Of a DNA stretch of 45,178 nucleotides, positions 31,527 to 39,200 are shown piece by piece. This stretch comes from a virus, in IMG/VR virus record IMGVR_UViG_3300033004_000004, positions 1-45,178 of that record; one strand, 5' to 3'. A program made the translations under genes and the position numbers. Under the pieces are notes generated by a model. That model worked only from the letters and a program-made list of their open reading frames with translations. It was not told the origin of the DNA and did no database searches. Numbering within the stretch: the first letter of the stretch is position 1; each line of letters begins with the position of its first letter.

Positions 31527-31769
31527 ATGAACAAACCCAATATCGACCGTGCCGAGAAGGTCGCAGAGAGTGCTTTCGCCCCACATCAGCAGCGCGTTGT
31601 CTCGGAGAAGGTCGAGCTTGATGATCGCCTCTCGAAGCTGAGCGCCTTCTTCGGCACACCGACCTTCTCGAACCTTGACGAGAGGGAGAAAGAGCGTCTC
31701 ACAGTACAGGCCAGCATCATGGGTGACTACTCCCGCATTCTCGGAGAGCGAATCGCGGCCTTCGCATAA
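31527..31769 (+). CDS. Helical protein, 80 aa, crAss/phage 'gp49-like' type
   Basis: Two long helices: AFAPHQQRVVSEKVELDDRL and LDEREKERLTVQASIMGDYS, ending LGERIAAFA. The 'hqqRV..Ek.eLd.rl.kL..F.......l...e...L..Q...M..Y...L..RI' pattern matches a widespread small phage protein family of unknown function, often near replication genes. GGAG ribosome site. Good confidence that it is a real gene. Confidence 0.78.
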   Translation: MNKPNIDRAEKVAESAFAPHQQRVVSEKVELDDRLSKLSAFFGTPTFSNLDEREKERLTVQASIMGDYSRILGERIAAFA

Positions 31770-31790
31770 CCATCCCATTCTCTGTAACAG

Positions 31791-31812
31791 CCGCCCCTCG
31801 TGGGCGGTTCTC
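31791..31812 (+). terminator. Weak terminator-like hairpin
   Basis: CCGCCC / GGGCGG stem with CTCGT loop, followed by TTCTC. The same CAACAGCCGCCCCTCGTG-like motif also follows the previous gene (about 31460-31480), so it may be a repeated processing or attenuation element. Confidence 0.4.
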
Positions 31813-31836
31813 ACTGGAACTCAAAGGAAACTTATC

Positions 31837-32160
31837 ATGAGCATCAATCCGACCGTTGGCAGAATCGTTTGGTTCTATCCGTCACAAGATGACGTGGAAG
31901 AGGGAATCGACTACCGTGACCAGCCGCTCGTTGGTCAAATCGTCTACGTCCACAACACTCAACTCGTCAACCTGCATGTGCTGGATGCCAGCGGCAATGC
32001 GTGGAAATTTGAGGAAGTGTTGTTGTTCCAAGACCGTTTCCCAGAAGGGTACAAAGGCCGCGGTGCGGAGTGGATGCCGTACCAGAAAAAACAGACTGCA
32101 TTTGCACCAATGCAGGAAGGCCTCAGTGGGCGGAACCCCCTCCAACCTCAACAAAACTGA
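31837..32160 (+). CDS. Small SH3-like protein, 107 aa
   Basis: Starts MSINPTVGRIVWFYPSQDDV, then PLVGQIVYVHNTQLVNLHVL (about residues 30-49): the 'P.vGriV.f.p........l.a.V..v.....vnL.vld..G' layout of a widespread small phage protein with an SH3-like barrel. A GGAA site precedes the ATG, which is chosen over a longer upstream frame. Function unknown. Confidence 0.75.
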   Translation: MSINPTVGRIVWFYPSQDDVEEGIDYRDQPLVGQIVYVHNTQLVNLHVLDASGNAWKFEEVLLFQDRFPEGYKGRGAEWMPYQKKQTAFAPMQEGLSGRNPLQPQQN

Positions 32161-32181
32161 ATACTCCCTACCCTTGCAACA

Positions 32182-32203
32182 GCCCCGCCCCGAGCGGGGT
32201 TTT
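32182..32203 (+). terminator. Rho-independent terminator
   Basis: CCCCG / CGGGG stem (32183-32187, 32195-32199) followed by TTTT. It separates the SH3-like gene from the ParB-methylase gene. Confidence 0.65.
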
Positions 32204-32238
32204 GCACTGAAGCCCTACCACCAAACAGGAACACCAAC

Positions 32239-33624
32239 ATGACACAAGCCATTCCAGGCATTCAGCTCATCGCAAAAAAGGACATTGTGGTTGATGCCAA
32301 CCGGCAGCGACAGGAATTCGACCCGACTGCATTGGCCGATTTGTCCCATGGCATTCAGGCACGCGGGTTGATGCACCCGATCGTGTTGCGCGAGCGGGAT
32401 GGCCACATGGTTCTCGTCGCGGGCGAGCGGCGCATGCGTGCAATCGAGGATATGTGGATGCTCGGCGGCGCTCTCAAATTCAACGGCCAGGAAATCCCTG
32501 AAGGGCACTACCCCTATGTCACTCTCGGCCAACTCACTCCGTTGCAGGCAGAAGAAGCTGAACTCGAAGAGAACATCCACCGCAAGGATCTCACTTGGCA
32601 GGAGAACGCGGCAGCAACTGCGCGGCTCCACTCTCTCCGGTCTCGCCAAGCTCAGGCAGAAGGCCGAGTTCACACGGTTGCTGATACCGCTGCGGAAGTT
32701 AAGGGGCGGACTGATGGGGGCTATCAAAATGCCGTTCGCAAGGATCTTGTGGTTGCAAAGTTCCTCCACGTTCCCGAAGTGGCAAAGGCGAAAACAGCGG
32801 ATGAGGCATTCAAGATTCTGAAGAAGCAAGAGGAAACCGCCAAAAACGTGCAGCTCGCCCAAACCGTTGGCAAGACCTTCACCAAAGCAATTCACGAAGC
32901 TCACAACACCAATTGCCTCTCGTGGATGCGTGTGCAGCCTGAAGGTCAATTCGACGTCATCCTCACCGATCCACCTTACGGCATGGGTGCAGATCAGTTC
33001 GGTGACGGTGGTGGGAAACTCGCTAACAGTGAGCACCACTACAAGGACGACTATGAGTCTTGGAAAGCTCTCATGCACGACTGGTGTGCCCTCGCCTATC
33101 GCGTTGCCAAATCCGAAGCCCACGCCTATGTGTTCTGCGACATCGACAACTTCCACGAACTCAAGAAGATGATGCAACAGGCAGGTTGGTGGGTCACGCG
33201 TACTCCCTTTATTTGCACTAAGCCCAACAGTGGCCGCGTCCCCCATCCCGACCACGGCCCACGCCGTCAGTGGGAAATGATCCTCTACGCAGTCAAGGGC
33301 AAGAAGAAAACCACCGGCATCTATCCTGATGTCATCACGACGATGGCCGATCCGAACATGAAGCACGGTGCGCAGAAGCCTGTCGCATTGTATATTGACC
33401 TGCTGAAGCGCAGCGTGAAGCCTGGTGACGTTGTACTGGATTCGTTCGCTGGCAGCGGCACGATCTTCCCTGCAGCACATGCAATGAAGGTCAAGGCAGT
33501 GGGGATTGAAATGAATCCTGAATACTATGCTTTGTGCCTGCAACGACTCGAAGGTCTGGTGACACCTGAGCAGCAAGCTCAGGGCCAAAGTCTGATGGCA
33601 GAACTCAAAACCCTTGGGAGGTAG
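32239..33624 (+). CDS. ParB-domain / DNA methyltransferase fusion, 461 aa
   Basis: Residues about 10-130 form a ParB/Srx-like domain: FDPTALADLSHGIQARGLMH, VLVAGERRMRAIED (the GERR motif), and EENIHRKDLTWQENA. Residues about 220-460 form a DNA methyltransferase with motif IV DVILTDPPYGMG (about residues 237-248) preceding motif I VVLDSFAGSGTIFPAAHAMK (about residues 397-416), the beta-class order used by N6-adenine or N4-cytosine enzymes. No restriction partner is adjacent, so self-protection or regulation is more likely. ParB-type domains can hydrolyse CTP or ATP in related families; that is not testable here. Confidence 0.88.
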   Translation: MTQAIPGIQLIAKKDIVVDANRQRQEFDPTALADLSHGIQARGLMHPIVLRERDGHMVLVAGERRMRAIEDMWMLGGALKFNGQEIPEGHYPYVTLGQLTPLQAEEAELEENIHRKDLTWQENAAATARLHSLRSRQAQAEGRVHTVADTAAEVKGRTDGGYQNAVRKDLVVAKFLHVPEVAKAKTADEAFKILKKQEETAKNVQLAQTVGKTFTKAIHEAHNTNCLSWMRVQPEGQFDVILTDPPYGMGADQFGDGGGKLANSEHHYKDDYESWKALMHDWCALAYRVAKSEAHAYVFCDIDNFHELKKMMQQAGWWVTRTPFICTKPNSGRVPHPDHGPRRQWEMILYAVKGKKKTTGIYPDVITTMADPNMKHGAQKPVALYIDLLKRSVKPGDVVLDSFAGSGTIFPAAHAMKVKAVGIEMNPEYYALCLQRLEGLVTPEQQAQGQSLMAELKTLGR

Positions 33625-33625
33625 C

Positions 33626-33790
33626 ATGGAGAGCAATGGGCAAAGGCTGTATCCATGGCTTAGTGATGGCTGCGTATTCGGAGAGTCTAATCAGCCTATT
33701 CGTCCGTGGAATTCCCAACTATGGTTTCTCTCTAACCTCACCATCAAGGTAATCCGAAACGCAATGCAATCGAGCCGAGAAAAACGATAG
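33626..33790 (+). CDS. Short ORF after the methylase, 54 aa
   Basis: The ATG follows the methylase stop by one base with GGGAGG as ribosome site. The start MESNGQRLYPWLSDGCVFGE and a basic end (MQSSREKR) have no recognisable family. Kept because of close coupling; a chance ORF is possible. Confidence 0.45.
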   Translation: MESNGQRLYPWLSDGCVFGESNQPIRPWNSQLWFLSNLTIKVIRNAMQSSREKR

Positions 33791-33847
33791 CACACTGCAC
33801 CACCATCAACTACACTCTCCGCACCACATACACATAGGCTCAATTTA

Positions 33848-36256
33848 ATGGCACTGCTCAGAATCAAAGGTGTTGGCCCACTTCACCCCAAAATCATGAT
33901 CGTCGGTGAATGGCCGCATGAGGCTGACCTTCGCAAAGGCGAGCCGTTCATCGGTGGGGTGGGGTTTGAATTCACCAAGATGCTGCAAGAGGCAGGCATT
34001 CGCCGTGATGACTGCTATTTGACCACGGTGATGAAAACCCGCGTGTTCCCCGGCACGAAGCTGATTGCGACTACGAAGAAGGAAATCACCCCGCAGCACA
34101 TCTTTTTCCAGGGAGAGCATGTTCTCCCCGAACTCTACGATGCCGCGATGGAGTTGCGTCGGGAGATTGAGCAAACCCGCCCCAATGTGATCTGCGTCTC
34201 CGGTGATGTGGCGTTGTGGGCGCTCACAGGACAAACCTCCTCCCACTCATGGCGCTCGTCCATCATGGATAGCGTGCTGGTCGAGGGGATCAAGGTAATC
34301 CCAACACTCTCTTTCAACCTCGTGCATGTGCAGTGGGCGAAGCGGCCATGGATCGTACATGATTTGAAGAGGGTGCTGCGGAACAGCCTGACTCCGGGAC
34401 TTTTTACCCGCGATTATAAATTTTTAATAGCGGTCAATAATTCGGATGAGCAGTTCCAATCGGTACGCAATCAGTTGGAATCCCTCATCACTTCCGCACG
34501 CACGCACCTCGAAACCTTCGACACCCGTCTGGAAGTCTCCGGCGACATCGAAACCCGCAAGGGCCACATTTCCTGCATTGCCTTCGGCTGGTCGAACACC
34601 GAAGCATTGTGCATCCAGTTCATGAAAACCAACTCCCCCGAGGGGTTTTGGGAAACTGAGCAGGAAGCTGAATTCGTTTACCTCATCCGACAGCTTGCCA
34701 AGTACGTGCAATTGATTGGCCAGAACTGGAACTATGATGCCCAGTATATTTTCCGACATTGGGGGTTCCTGTTCGACCACGTTGACGACACGATGATCCG
34801 TCAGCACTCGGCATTCAGCAATCTCCCCAAAAATCTCGCGTTCCTCTCTTCGATGTATTGCGAAGACCACCTGTACTGGAAGGACGATCGGGTGAATTGG
34901 GAGGAGGGGCAGGATGGCGAAGGGGAAATGCAGTACTGGCGGTACAATTGCACCGATGCCGTGCGTACTTATGCCATCAATAACGTCCTGAAAGGTGTTC
35001 TCAAGGGCATGGGCTTGGAGACAGTCTATGACTTCCAGTCCACCCTCCGCCCCAAAGTCCTCAAAACCATGATTCGCGGTGTTCGTGTGAACAACAAGTT
35101 GCGTGGGGAATTTTCCATGCAGCTCATGGAAGAGGCTGGCAAGCGTGTGCAATGGATGCGTGACGTCCTCGGCTATGAACTAAACATCCGCTCCCCCAAG
35201 CAGCTCCAGGATTTCTTTTACCGCCAGATGGGTCTCAAGCCCCTGATGGATCGCAAGACAGGTAGTGTAACAACCAATGATGCCGCCCTACGTACGATTG
35301 CTGCTCGTGAGCCGATCCTACTTCCAATTACCCGCAAGATTGCCGAACTTCGAAGCCTTGGCGTGTTCCATTCTACGTTCGTACTCGCACCGCTTGATCG
35401 AGACGGCCGTATGCGGTGCACATTTAACTTGTGCGGAACGGAAACCTATCGATTCGCATCCTCGAAGAACGCCTTTGACACTGGAATGAACATGCAGAAC
35501 ATTCCGAAGGGCGGGGAGACTGAGGACGATGGTCTCGAACTCCCGAACATTCGGAAACTGTTCATTCCTGACGAGGGGATGGGATTTTTTGACATCGACC
35601 TCGATAGTGCTGACCTGCGGATCGTGACGTGGGAGAGTGATTGTGCGTGGATGAAGGAGCATTTCAAGAACGGTCGCAAGCCCTACGTGGAAGTTATGCG
35701 TGAGTACTACCACGACAACACCATGACCAAAAACTCGCACCCACGCGAGTATGCAATGTTTAAGAGCCTGTGCCACGGGACTAACTATCTCGGCACGGCG
35801 GACGGCATTGCACCGCGTATTGGGCTGAACGTCCACGAAACTGAGCGTATTCAGAAGTGGTACTTTGAACTAGCCCCTGAGATCCGCAAATGGCAGGAGA
35901 ACGTCAAGAAGCAGGTGTCTAGTCGTCGCTACGTTGAGAACGCATTCGGTTATCGCAATTACTTCTTTGACAAAATTGAAGGCACGATCTTCAATCAAGC
36001 GGTTGCCTGGATTCCGCAGAGTACGGTTGCGTGCCTGATTAACCGTGCCTATGTTGCGATTGATGACAACATGCCCGAAGTGGAGATTCTCCTGCAGGTG
36101 CATGACTCCCTCGCAGGGCAATTCCCCCTCCACAAAAAGGAGGAAATGCTGAAAGGTATTCAGGAACACGCAACCATTGCGATTCCATACGACGATCCGC
36201 TGTACATTCCTGTTGGTGTTGTGAGTAGTGCTAACTCTTGGGGAGATTGTGACTAA
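33848..36256 (+). CDS. Family A DNA polymerase with N-terminal uracil-DNA-glycosylase-like domain, 802 aa
   Basis: Residues 1-183 resemble family 4/5 uracil-DNA glycosylases: IMIVGEWPHEADLRKGEPFI matches the 'GEaPG..Ed..G.PF.G' motif, but the usual C-terminal HPS-type catalytic loop reads SFNLVHVQW, so activity is doubtful. Residues about 225-400 form a 3'-5' exonuclease (DIET near 233, GQNWNYDAQY near 291, YNCTDAVRTY). The polymerase follows: motif A DIDLDSADLRIVT, motif B FKSLCHGTNYLGTADGIA, motif C LQVHDSLAGQFP (HDS in place of the common HDE). Residues 185-198 are encoded by a copy of the dispersed palindrome. A related UDG-like/PolA arrangement is known from SPO1-type phages. Confidence 0.92.
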   Translation: MALLRIKGVGPLHPKIMIVGEWPHEADLRKGEPFIGGVGFEFTKMLQEAGIRRDDCYLTTVMKTRVFPGTKLIATTKKEITPQHIFFQGEHVLPELYDAAMELRREIEQTRPNVICVSGDVALWALTGQTSSHSWRSSIMDSVLVEGIKVIPTLSFNLVHVQWAKRPWIVHDLKRVLRNSLTPGLFTRDYKFLIAVNNSDEQFQSVRNQLESLITSARTHLETFDTRLEVSGDIETRKGHISCIAFGWSNTEALCIQFMKTNSPEGFWETEQEAEFVYLIRQLAKYVQLIGQNWNYDAQYIFRHWGFLFDHVDDTMIRQHSAFSNLPKNLAFLSSMYCEDHLYWKDDRVNWEEGQDGEGEMQYWRYNCTDAVRTYAINNVLKGVLKGMGLETVYDFQSTLRPKVLKTMIRGVRVNNKLRGEFSMQLMEEAGKRVQWMRDVLGYELNIRSPKQLQDFFYRQMGLKPLMDRKTGSVTTNDAALRTIAAREPILLPITRKIAELRSLGVFHSTFVLAPLDRDGRMRCTFNLCGTETYRFASSKNAFDTGMNMQNIPKGGETEDDGLELPNIRKLFIPDEGMGFFDIDLDSADLRIVTWESDCAWMKEHFKNGRKPYVEVMREYYHDNTMTKNSHPREYAMFKSLCHGTNYLGTADGIAPRIGLNVHETERIQKWYFELAPEIRKWQENVKKQVSSRRYVENAFGYRNYFFDKIEGTIFNQAVAWIPQSTVACLINRAYVAIDDNMPEVEILLQVHDSLAGQFPLHKKEEMLKGIQEHATIAIPYDDPLYIPVGVVSSANSWGDCD
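34402..34440. repeat. Dispersed 40-bp palindrome, copy 9 (inside the polymerase gene)
   Basis: TTTTACCCGC, a diverged core TTATAAATTTTTAA, then the intact right arm GCGGTCAATAA. It keeps the reading frame and encodes about 13 residues (185-198) at the glycosylase-like/exonuclease junction. Confidence 0.85.
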
Positions 36257-36531
36257 TGGACATTGAAAAGACTCTTGAGGAACGTGGTTTGAGATATGGG
36301 CGATTCATCGACCATGCAACCATTTGCCAAAATATTAAGGCTGCAATATGCGGCACCCCTGGATGGGGCAATTTGGCAGCTGACCAAAAGCAAGCTCTGG
36401 AGGTTATTGCCGATAAGATTGCCCGGATGCTGAATGGAGATCCTGACTATATTGATAATTGGCATGACATTATTGGGTACGCCAAGTTAGTTGAGGACAG
36501 GCTTTCTGGTAAGAGCCTAATTGTGGGGTGA
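36256..36531 (+). CDS. DUF6378-like protein, 91 aa
   Basis: The pattern LEERGLRYGRFIDHATICQN, then W-NLAADQKQALEVIADKIARM and DYIDNWHDIIGYAKLVEDRL matches a widespread small phage family (R..rYG.F...a.i...l.......L...q...le.Ia.KiaRil.G...y.D.w.DiiGYa.L) annotated as DUF6378. All-helical. It starts 1 base into the polymerase stop. Relation to all-alpha nucleotide pyrophosphohydrolases has been suggested for such helical phage proteins, but is unproven here. Confidence 0.8.
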   Translation: MDIEKTLEERGLRYGRFIDHATICQNIKAAICGTPGWGNLAADQKQALEVIADKIARMLNGDPDYIDNWHDIIGYAKLVEDRLSGKSLIVG

Positions 36532-36534
36532 CTA

Positions 36535-36840
36535 ATGAACATCTTCTTTTTCTTCGTCTGCATGGCTGATGGCTCCGTCCACGCAGTGAACATCGCCTGC
36601 TCATCCGAAACCGATCCTCTCGACAATTTCGACGGGCTCTTTCAAACACGTTGGACGCTCATGGGGAAACTTCCCCTGAAGTGGGAAGATGTGCGGCGCA
36701 AGCGGGTCATTCCTGATGTGATGGCACTCGATGAGGCTATTACCCTCGGTGGAGCACCGACCGTGGGCGGCATTGAATTCCACACCACCACCGGGTTGCC
36801 GGGACGGGTGGAGTACCAACACCCCTACCTCGACAACTAA
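36535..36840 (+). CDS. Last rightward gene, 101 aa, unknown function
   Basis: Starts with a strongly hydrophobic run (MNIFFFFVCMADGSVHAVNI). The body has WTLMGKLPLKWEDVRRKRVI and ends HPYLDN. The N-terminal Phe run is too short for a full membrane span with what follows, so an alpha/beta fold is likelier. No family is recognised. Confidence 0.65.
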   Translation: MNIFFFFVCMADGSVHAVNIACSSETDPLDNFDGLFQTRWTLMGKLPLKWEDVRRKRVIPDVMALDEAITLGGAPTVGGIEFHTTTGLPGRVEYQHPYLDN

Positions 36841-36865
36841 CCCACCGCACGTCATCAATTACTTA

Positions 36866-36899
36866 CAAAAAACCCCGCTCTCAGGCGGGGTTCTCTTTT
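36866..36899. terminator. Bidirectional terminator between convergent convoys
   Basis: AAAAAA, CCCCGC stem (36873-36878), loop, GCGGGG (36885-36890), TTCTCTTTT. The A-run and T-run make it work on both strands, as expected where early (rightward) and late (leftward) convoys meet. Confidence 0.85.
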
Positions 36900-36936
36900 C
36901 CAACCGCGATTAATAATTATTAATTGCCGTCAAAAA
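36899..36936. repeat. Dispersed 40-bp palindrome, copy 10
   Basis: CCAACCGC, perfect core TTAATAATTATTAA, GCCGTCAAAAA. Directly next to the bidirectional terminator between convergent genes, so a promoter role is unlikely for this copy. Confidence 0.92.
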
Positions 36937-36937
36937 T

Positions 36938-37153
36938 TCACTTTTGCAATGCCGCAGTAATTTGCTGCACCAGCAACTGCCGAGCCGAGTTGTCGATTTG
37001 CTGAACTTGAGCCAGCTCATCCGCCGTCAACTCCGACCGCCCCTGCGATTGGGCCGTTGCCACGATCTGCCCAATCACCTGAGTCTGTTGAATCAACTGT
37101 GCTGCTGTTGCCGTTGCCTGCATGAGCAGTGCCAGTGCCTGTGCGATGTTCAT
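36938..37153 (-). CDS. Small Gln/Ala-rich helical protein, 71 aa
   Basis: An all-helical protein ([20 protein letters not shown] start, then [20 protein letters not shown]). Its ATG overlaps the stop of the preceding small basic gene (ATGA). Last gene of the leftward convoy. Possibly a small virion or lysis-linked protein; not recognised. Confidence 0.6.
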   Translation of the reverse strand: MNIAQALALLMQATATAAQLIQQTQVIGQIVATAQSQGRSELTADELAQVQQIDNSARQLLVQQITAALQK

Positions 37154-37296
37154 TTCCGTTTCCCTTTCTGTTTGTGGCTCTTGCCTGCCTTGCTCAGTGC
37201 AATCGCCACTGCCTGTTTCTGCGGTTTGCCCGCCTTCATTTCGGTCTTGATGTTCTTCGAGACTGTTTCCTTGGAACTGCCCTTCTTCAGCGGCAT
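37150..37296 (-). CDS. Small Lys-rich phage protein, 48 aa
   Basis: [20 protein letters not shown], then [20 protein letters not shown] and a basic end. This is a widespread, strongly conserved small phage protein type ('MPLkKG.S..vis.NI..E...[12 protein letters not shown]...r') of unknown function. Supported by family resemblance, GAGGC-like ribosome site and ATGA overlap with the next gene. Confidence 0.8.
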   Translation of the reverse strand: MPLKKGSSKETVSKNIKTEMKAGKPQKQAVAIALSKAGKSHKQKGKRK

Positions 37297-37308
37297 GATT
37301 GCCTCCGA

Positions 37309-37644
37309 TTATTTGGCCGGAACGAGTGCTTTTGCCTGCTGCAGCAGCGTCGCCACCAATTGCAGATCCTCTGCCAGCCCAGGTGATTGCGCGCCAATCT
37401 GATTGCTGTTCAGCTTCTCCGCATCGTCCAGTGCGGCTCGTGCCTTGTCCGTCAGATCCAGCACCTGCTGCGCCTTCGCAACCGTAATCACACCCGATCG
37501 CAGAGCCGCTGCCGCCGACTCCCGCACCGCCGCAACCGTGCCGTAGCTGTACGCCAGCGTTTGCGAGGTCGATTGCGGGGCCGGAATCGATGCACACCCG
37601 GCAACCGCACACACCATTGCCACTACCACCAGCAGCTTCTTCAT
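37309..37644 (-). CDS. Putative lipoprotein, 111 aa (spanin-like candidate)
   Basis: A classic lipoprotein signal: MKKLLVVVAMVCAVAGCAS with lipobox VAGC at residues about 14-17. The mature part is helical with Ala/Gln/Leu and likely coiled coils. In the lysis cassette after endolysin and a membrane protein, it could be an outer-membrane spanin subunit, but it lacks the Pro-rich character of Rz1; another outer-membrane role is possible. Its start overlaps the upstream gene's stop. Confidence 0.65.
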   Translation of the reverse strand: MKKLLVVVAMVCAVAGCASIPAPQSTSQTLAYSYGTVAAVRESAAAALRSGVITVAKAQQVLDLTDKARAALDDAEKLNSNQIGAQSPGLAEDLQLVATLLQQAKALVPAK

Positions 37645-37886
37645 TTTGCCTCCTTAGCCGTCAGCGCGGCGGGGACTTCAGGGAGATCAGGCACCTGCTT
37701 GGCATAGCCAAGAGCATGCACCACTTTCAGCAGCGTGCGGGCTGCCACGTACACACCGATCACGGCTGCAATCAGCGGTGTGTCCTGCTGCGGGATCAGG
37801 CCACTTGCGAATCCAATCACCGACACTGCTGTTGCCGCAAACTCCGACGACTTGAATCCTGAAGACGGGATGCTGTTGCTGCTCAT
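37641..37886 (-). CDS. Small membrane protein, holin-like, 81 aa
   Basis: Two hydrophobic stretches (FAATAVSVIGFASGLI near residues 16-31, and PLIAAVIGVYVAARTLLKVV near 37-56) separated by a short PQQDT turn, with an exposed C-terminus (PDLPEVPAALTAKEAK). This hairpin-like layout fits a small class of phage holins or holin antagonists. It overlaps the endolysin stop and the lipoprotein start, so it is co-translated in the lysis cassette. Confidence 0.62.
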   Translation of the reverse strand: MSSNSIPSSGFKSSEFAATAVSVIGFASGLIPQQDTPLIAAVIGVYVAARTLLKVVHALGYAKQVPDLPEVPAALTAKEAK

Positions 37887-38356
37887 TGCAAACCTCCTTG
37901 ACGTAGTTGATTGGCGATTCTGTTCATGCGACCGTTAGCATAGGCTGGCTGGTTGAGAGATGCAAGGTAATTCAATCGTAGGGCATTAAACAGTGCGACG
38001 AACTGCCAAGGGTTCATTGCACTGATTGCAGCAATCGTTTTCGGACCGATTTGCCCATCAACAGTCACCCCTGCCACTTGTTGTGCCCATTGCGCCGGTT
38101 TCCCCCCATTGTAAGCTGCATCAAGAATCTGATCCGCAGCCCATCCAGGCAATTGATCGCAACTGTACGGCAGCCAGTACTCCTGAATTGCAATCTGCCG
38201 AGCGGTTGCAAGAGGCAACTGCTGCATCGGCCCGATATAACCATGCCGTGCAGCCGTGGATTGGGTGATGCCATATTGAGTCGGCCCCCCATTGTCTACG
38301 GTAAACCCTCCCTCATTCTGCAGCAGCACCTGCCAGCACGCGTCAAAATTTGCCAT
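37883..38356 (-). CDS. GH108 endolysin (N-acetylmuramidase), 157 aa
   Basis: The N-terminal catalytic motif is LQNEGGFTVDNGGPTQYGIT (about residues 12-31) with the E-GG-D-GGPT-GIT signature of glycoside hydrolase family 108, where the Glu is the catalytic acid. The second half (about residues 85-155) with DGQIGPKTIAAISAMNP is the peptidoglycan-binding type 3 region common in this family. There is no signal or SAR segment, so a pore-forming holin is needed for release. Flanked by two candidate holin genes. Confidence 0.92.
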   Translation of the reverse strand: MANFDACWQVLLQNEGGFTVDNGGPTQYGITQSTAARHGYIGPMQQLPLATARQIAIQEYWLPYSCDQLPGWAADQILDAAYNGGKPAQWAQQVAGVTVDGQIGPKTIAAISAMNPWQFVALFNALRLNYLASLNQPAYANGRMNRIANQLRQGGLQ

Positions 38357-38648
38357 GCTTTCCTCCCCTCAACTTGAGGATCTGCTCTGCTTTGTTCCTC
38401 AGCATCCTCTCAATATACTGCTGCCCAATGATCCCCAACCCACTCCCAATTGCCAGCAATGCCAGCTGTGGGATGTTTGGCACCTGAATCAGCGCCACAC
38501 CGGCAATCATGCTCGTAGCAGACCCGAGAATTGCCCGACCGAGAATTACCCGGAAGGTTAACTGCTCGCTACTGGTCAACAGTTTAGCGACACCTATAAA
38601 CGCGCCCATTATGGCTAATCCCAAAATAGACTTCTCGTATTCTTGCAT
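38343..38648 (-). CDS. Candidate holin, 101 aa
   Basis: Three hydrophobic segments: ILGLAIMGAFIGVAKLL (near residue 8), LGRAILGSATSMIAGVALIQ (about 36-55) and LALLAIGSGLGIIGQQYI (about 62-79), with a basic C-terminal tail. This topology matches three-span phage holins. The 3' end overlaps the endolysin start by 14 bases. It is upstream of endolysin in the transcript, a common order. Confidence 0.7.
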   Translation of the reverse strand: MQEYEKSILGLAIMGAFIGVAKLLTSSEQLTFRVILGRAILGSATSMIAGVALIQVPNIPQLALLAIGSGLGIIGQQYIERMLRNKAEQILKLRGGKHGKF

Positions 38649-38696
38649 CAGTTAGCCCCGTCTTCACTGTCTATTGGTCTGTTATGTGAGACTCTA

Positions 38697-39191
38697 TTAT
38701 TTCGGGGATATCCAAGAGATACCCCGAACATCCTCGGCAGCCGTTGGACTGCTTTCTACAACAGCTGTAACCTGCGCAATCAAGCTTGTAAGTTGCGCCT
38801 GACACGCATTCAGCCACCTCACAAAATCCCCACAAACTTGCTGCGCTTGTGCTTGGGTATGCGGAGTAAGTGCAGTTGTACTGGATGAGCACCAAAGATC
38901 TCCACCAGACGGGGCGTTAGCGATCATACTCTGATTGCTCTGCGTAGTCGGGTCTGATGGGTAGAGGAAACTTTGTCCGAGCGCACTGGAAGAGAACCCA
39001 GAAATAATGGCTTCTCGGCAATCTCCAGTCAGTTCAGAGATCTTTGCCGTTTTCACTTCGGCTAAAGTGAGAACCTGGGTGGCAGCAATAGCGGAAAATT
39101 GCTCTGCGGTGAGGGGAACCGCCCCTTCTGGGGCAGCATTCCCATTATCCAGTCCCCTCACATTCCCATCAGTAAGTTTAAAGTAGTCCAT
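38697..39191 (-). CDS. Tail fibre assembly/DUF4376-like protein, 164 aa
   Basis: The middle (about residues 45-150) has EVKTAKISELTGDCREAIIS, FLYPSDPTTQSNQSM, and DFVRWLNACQAQLTSLIAQV, the pattern of DUF4376 ('vK..ki..l...C...I..G..s.alG....Yps...dQ.Nl....') found at the ends of tail fibre assembly proteins. It directly follows the tail fibre gene. It may be a fibre chaperone or a virion tip component. Confidence 0.75.
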   Translation of the reverse strand: MDYFKLTDGNVRGLDNGNAAPEGAVPLTAEQFSAIAATQVLTLAEVKTAKISELTGDCREAIISGFSSSALGQSFLYPSDPTTQSNQSMIANAPSGGDLWCSSSTTALTPHTQAQAQQVCGDFVRWLNACQAQLTSLIAQVTAVVESSPTAAEDVRGISWISPK

Positions 39192-39200
39192 AAATGCTCC

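Noticed and set aside
32215-33636. 473-aa minus-strand frame opposite the ParB-methylase gene
   Set aside because: The plus strand has clear ParB and methyltransferase motifs over the same DNA; the opposite frame is His/Leu/Val-rich shadow coding with no motif.
36938-37612. 224-aa minus-strand frame extending the last leftward gene upstream
   Set aside because: The upstream two-thirds overlap, in another frame, the small Lys-rich gene and the lipoprotein, both of which are clearly better; only the last 71 codons are kept.
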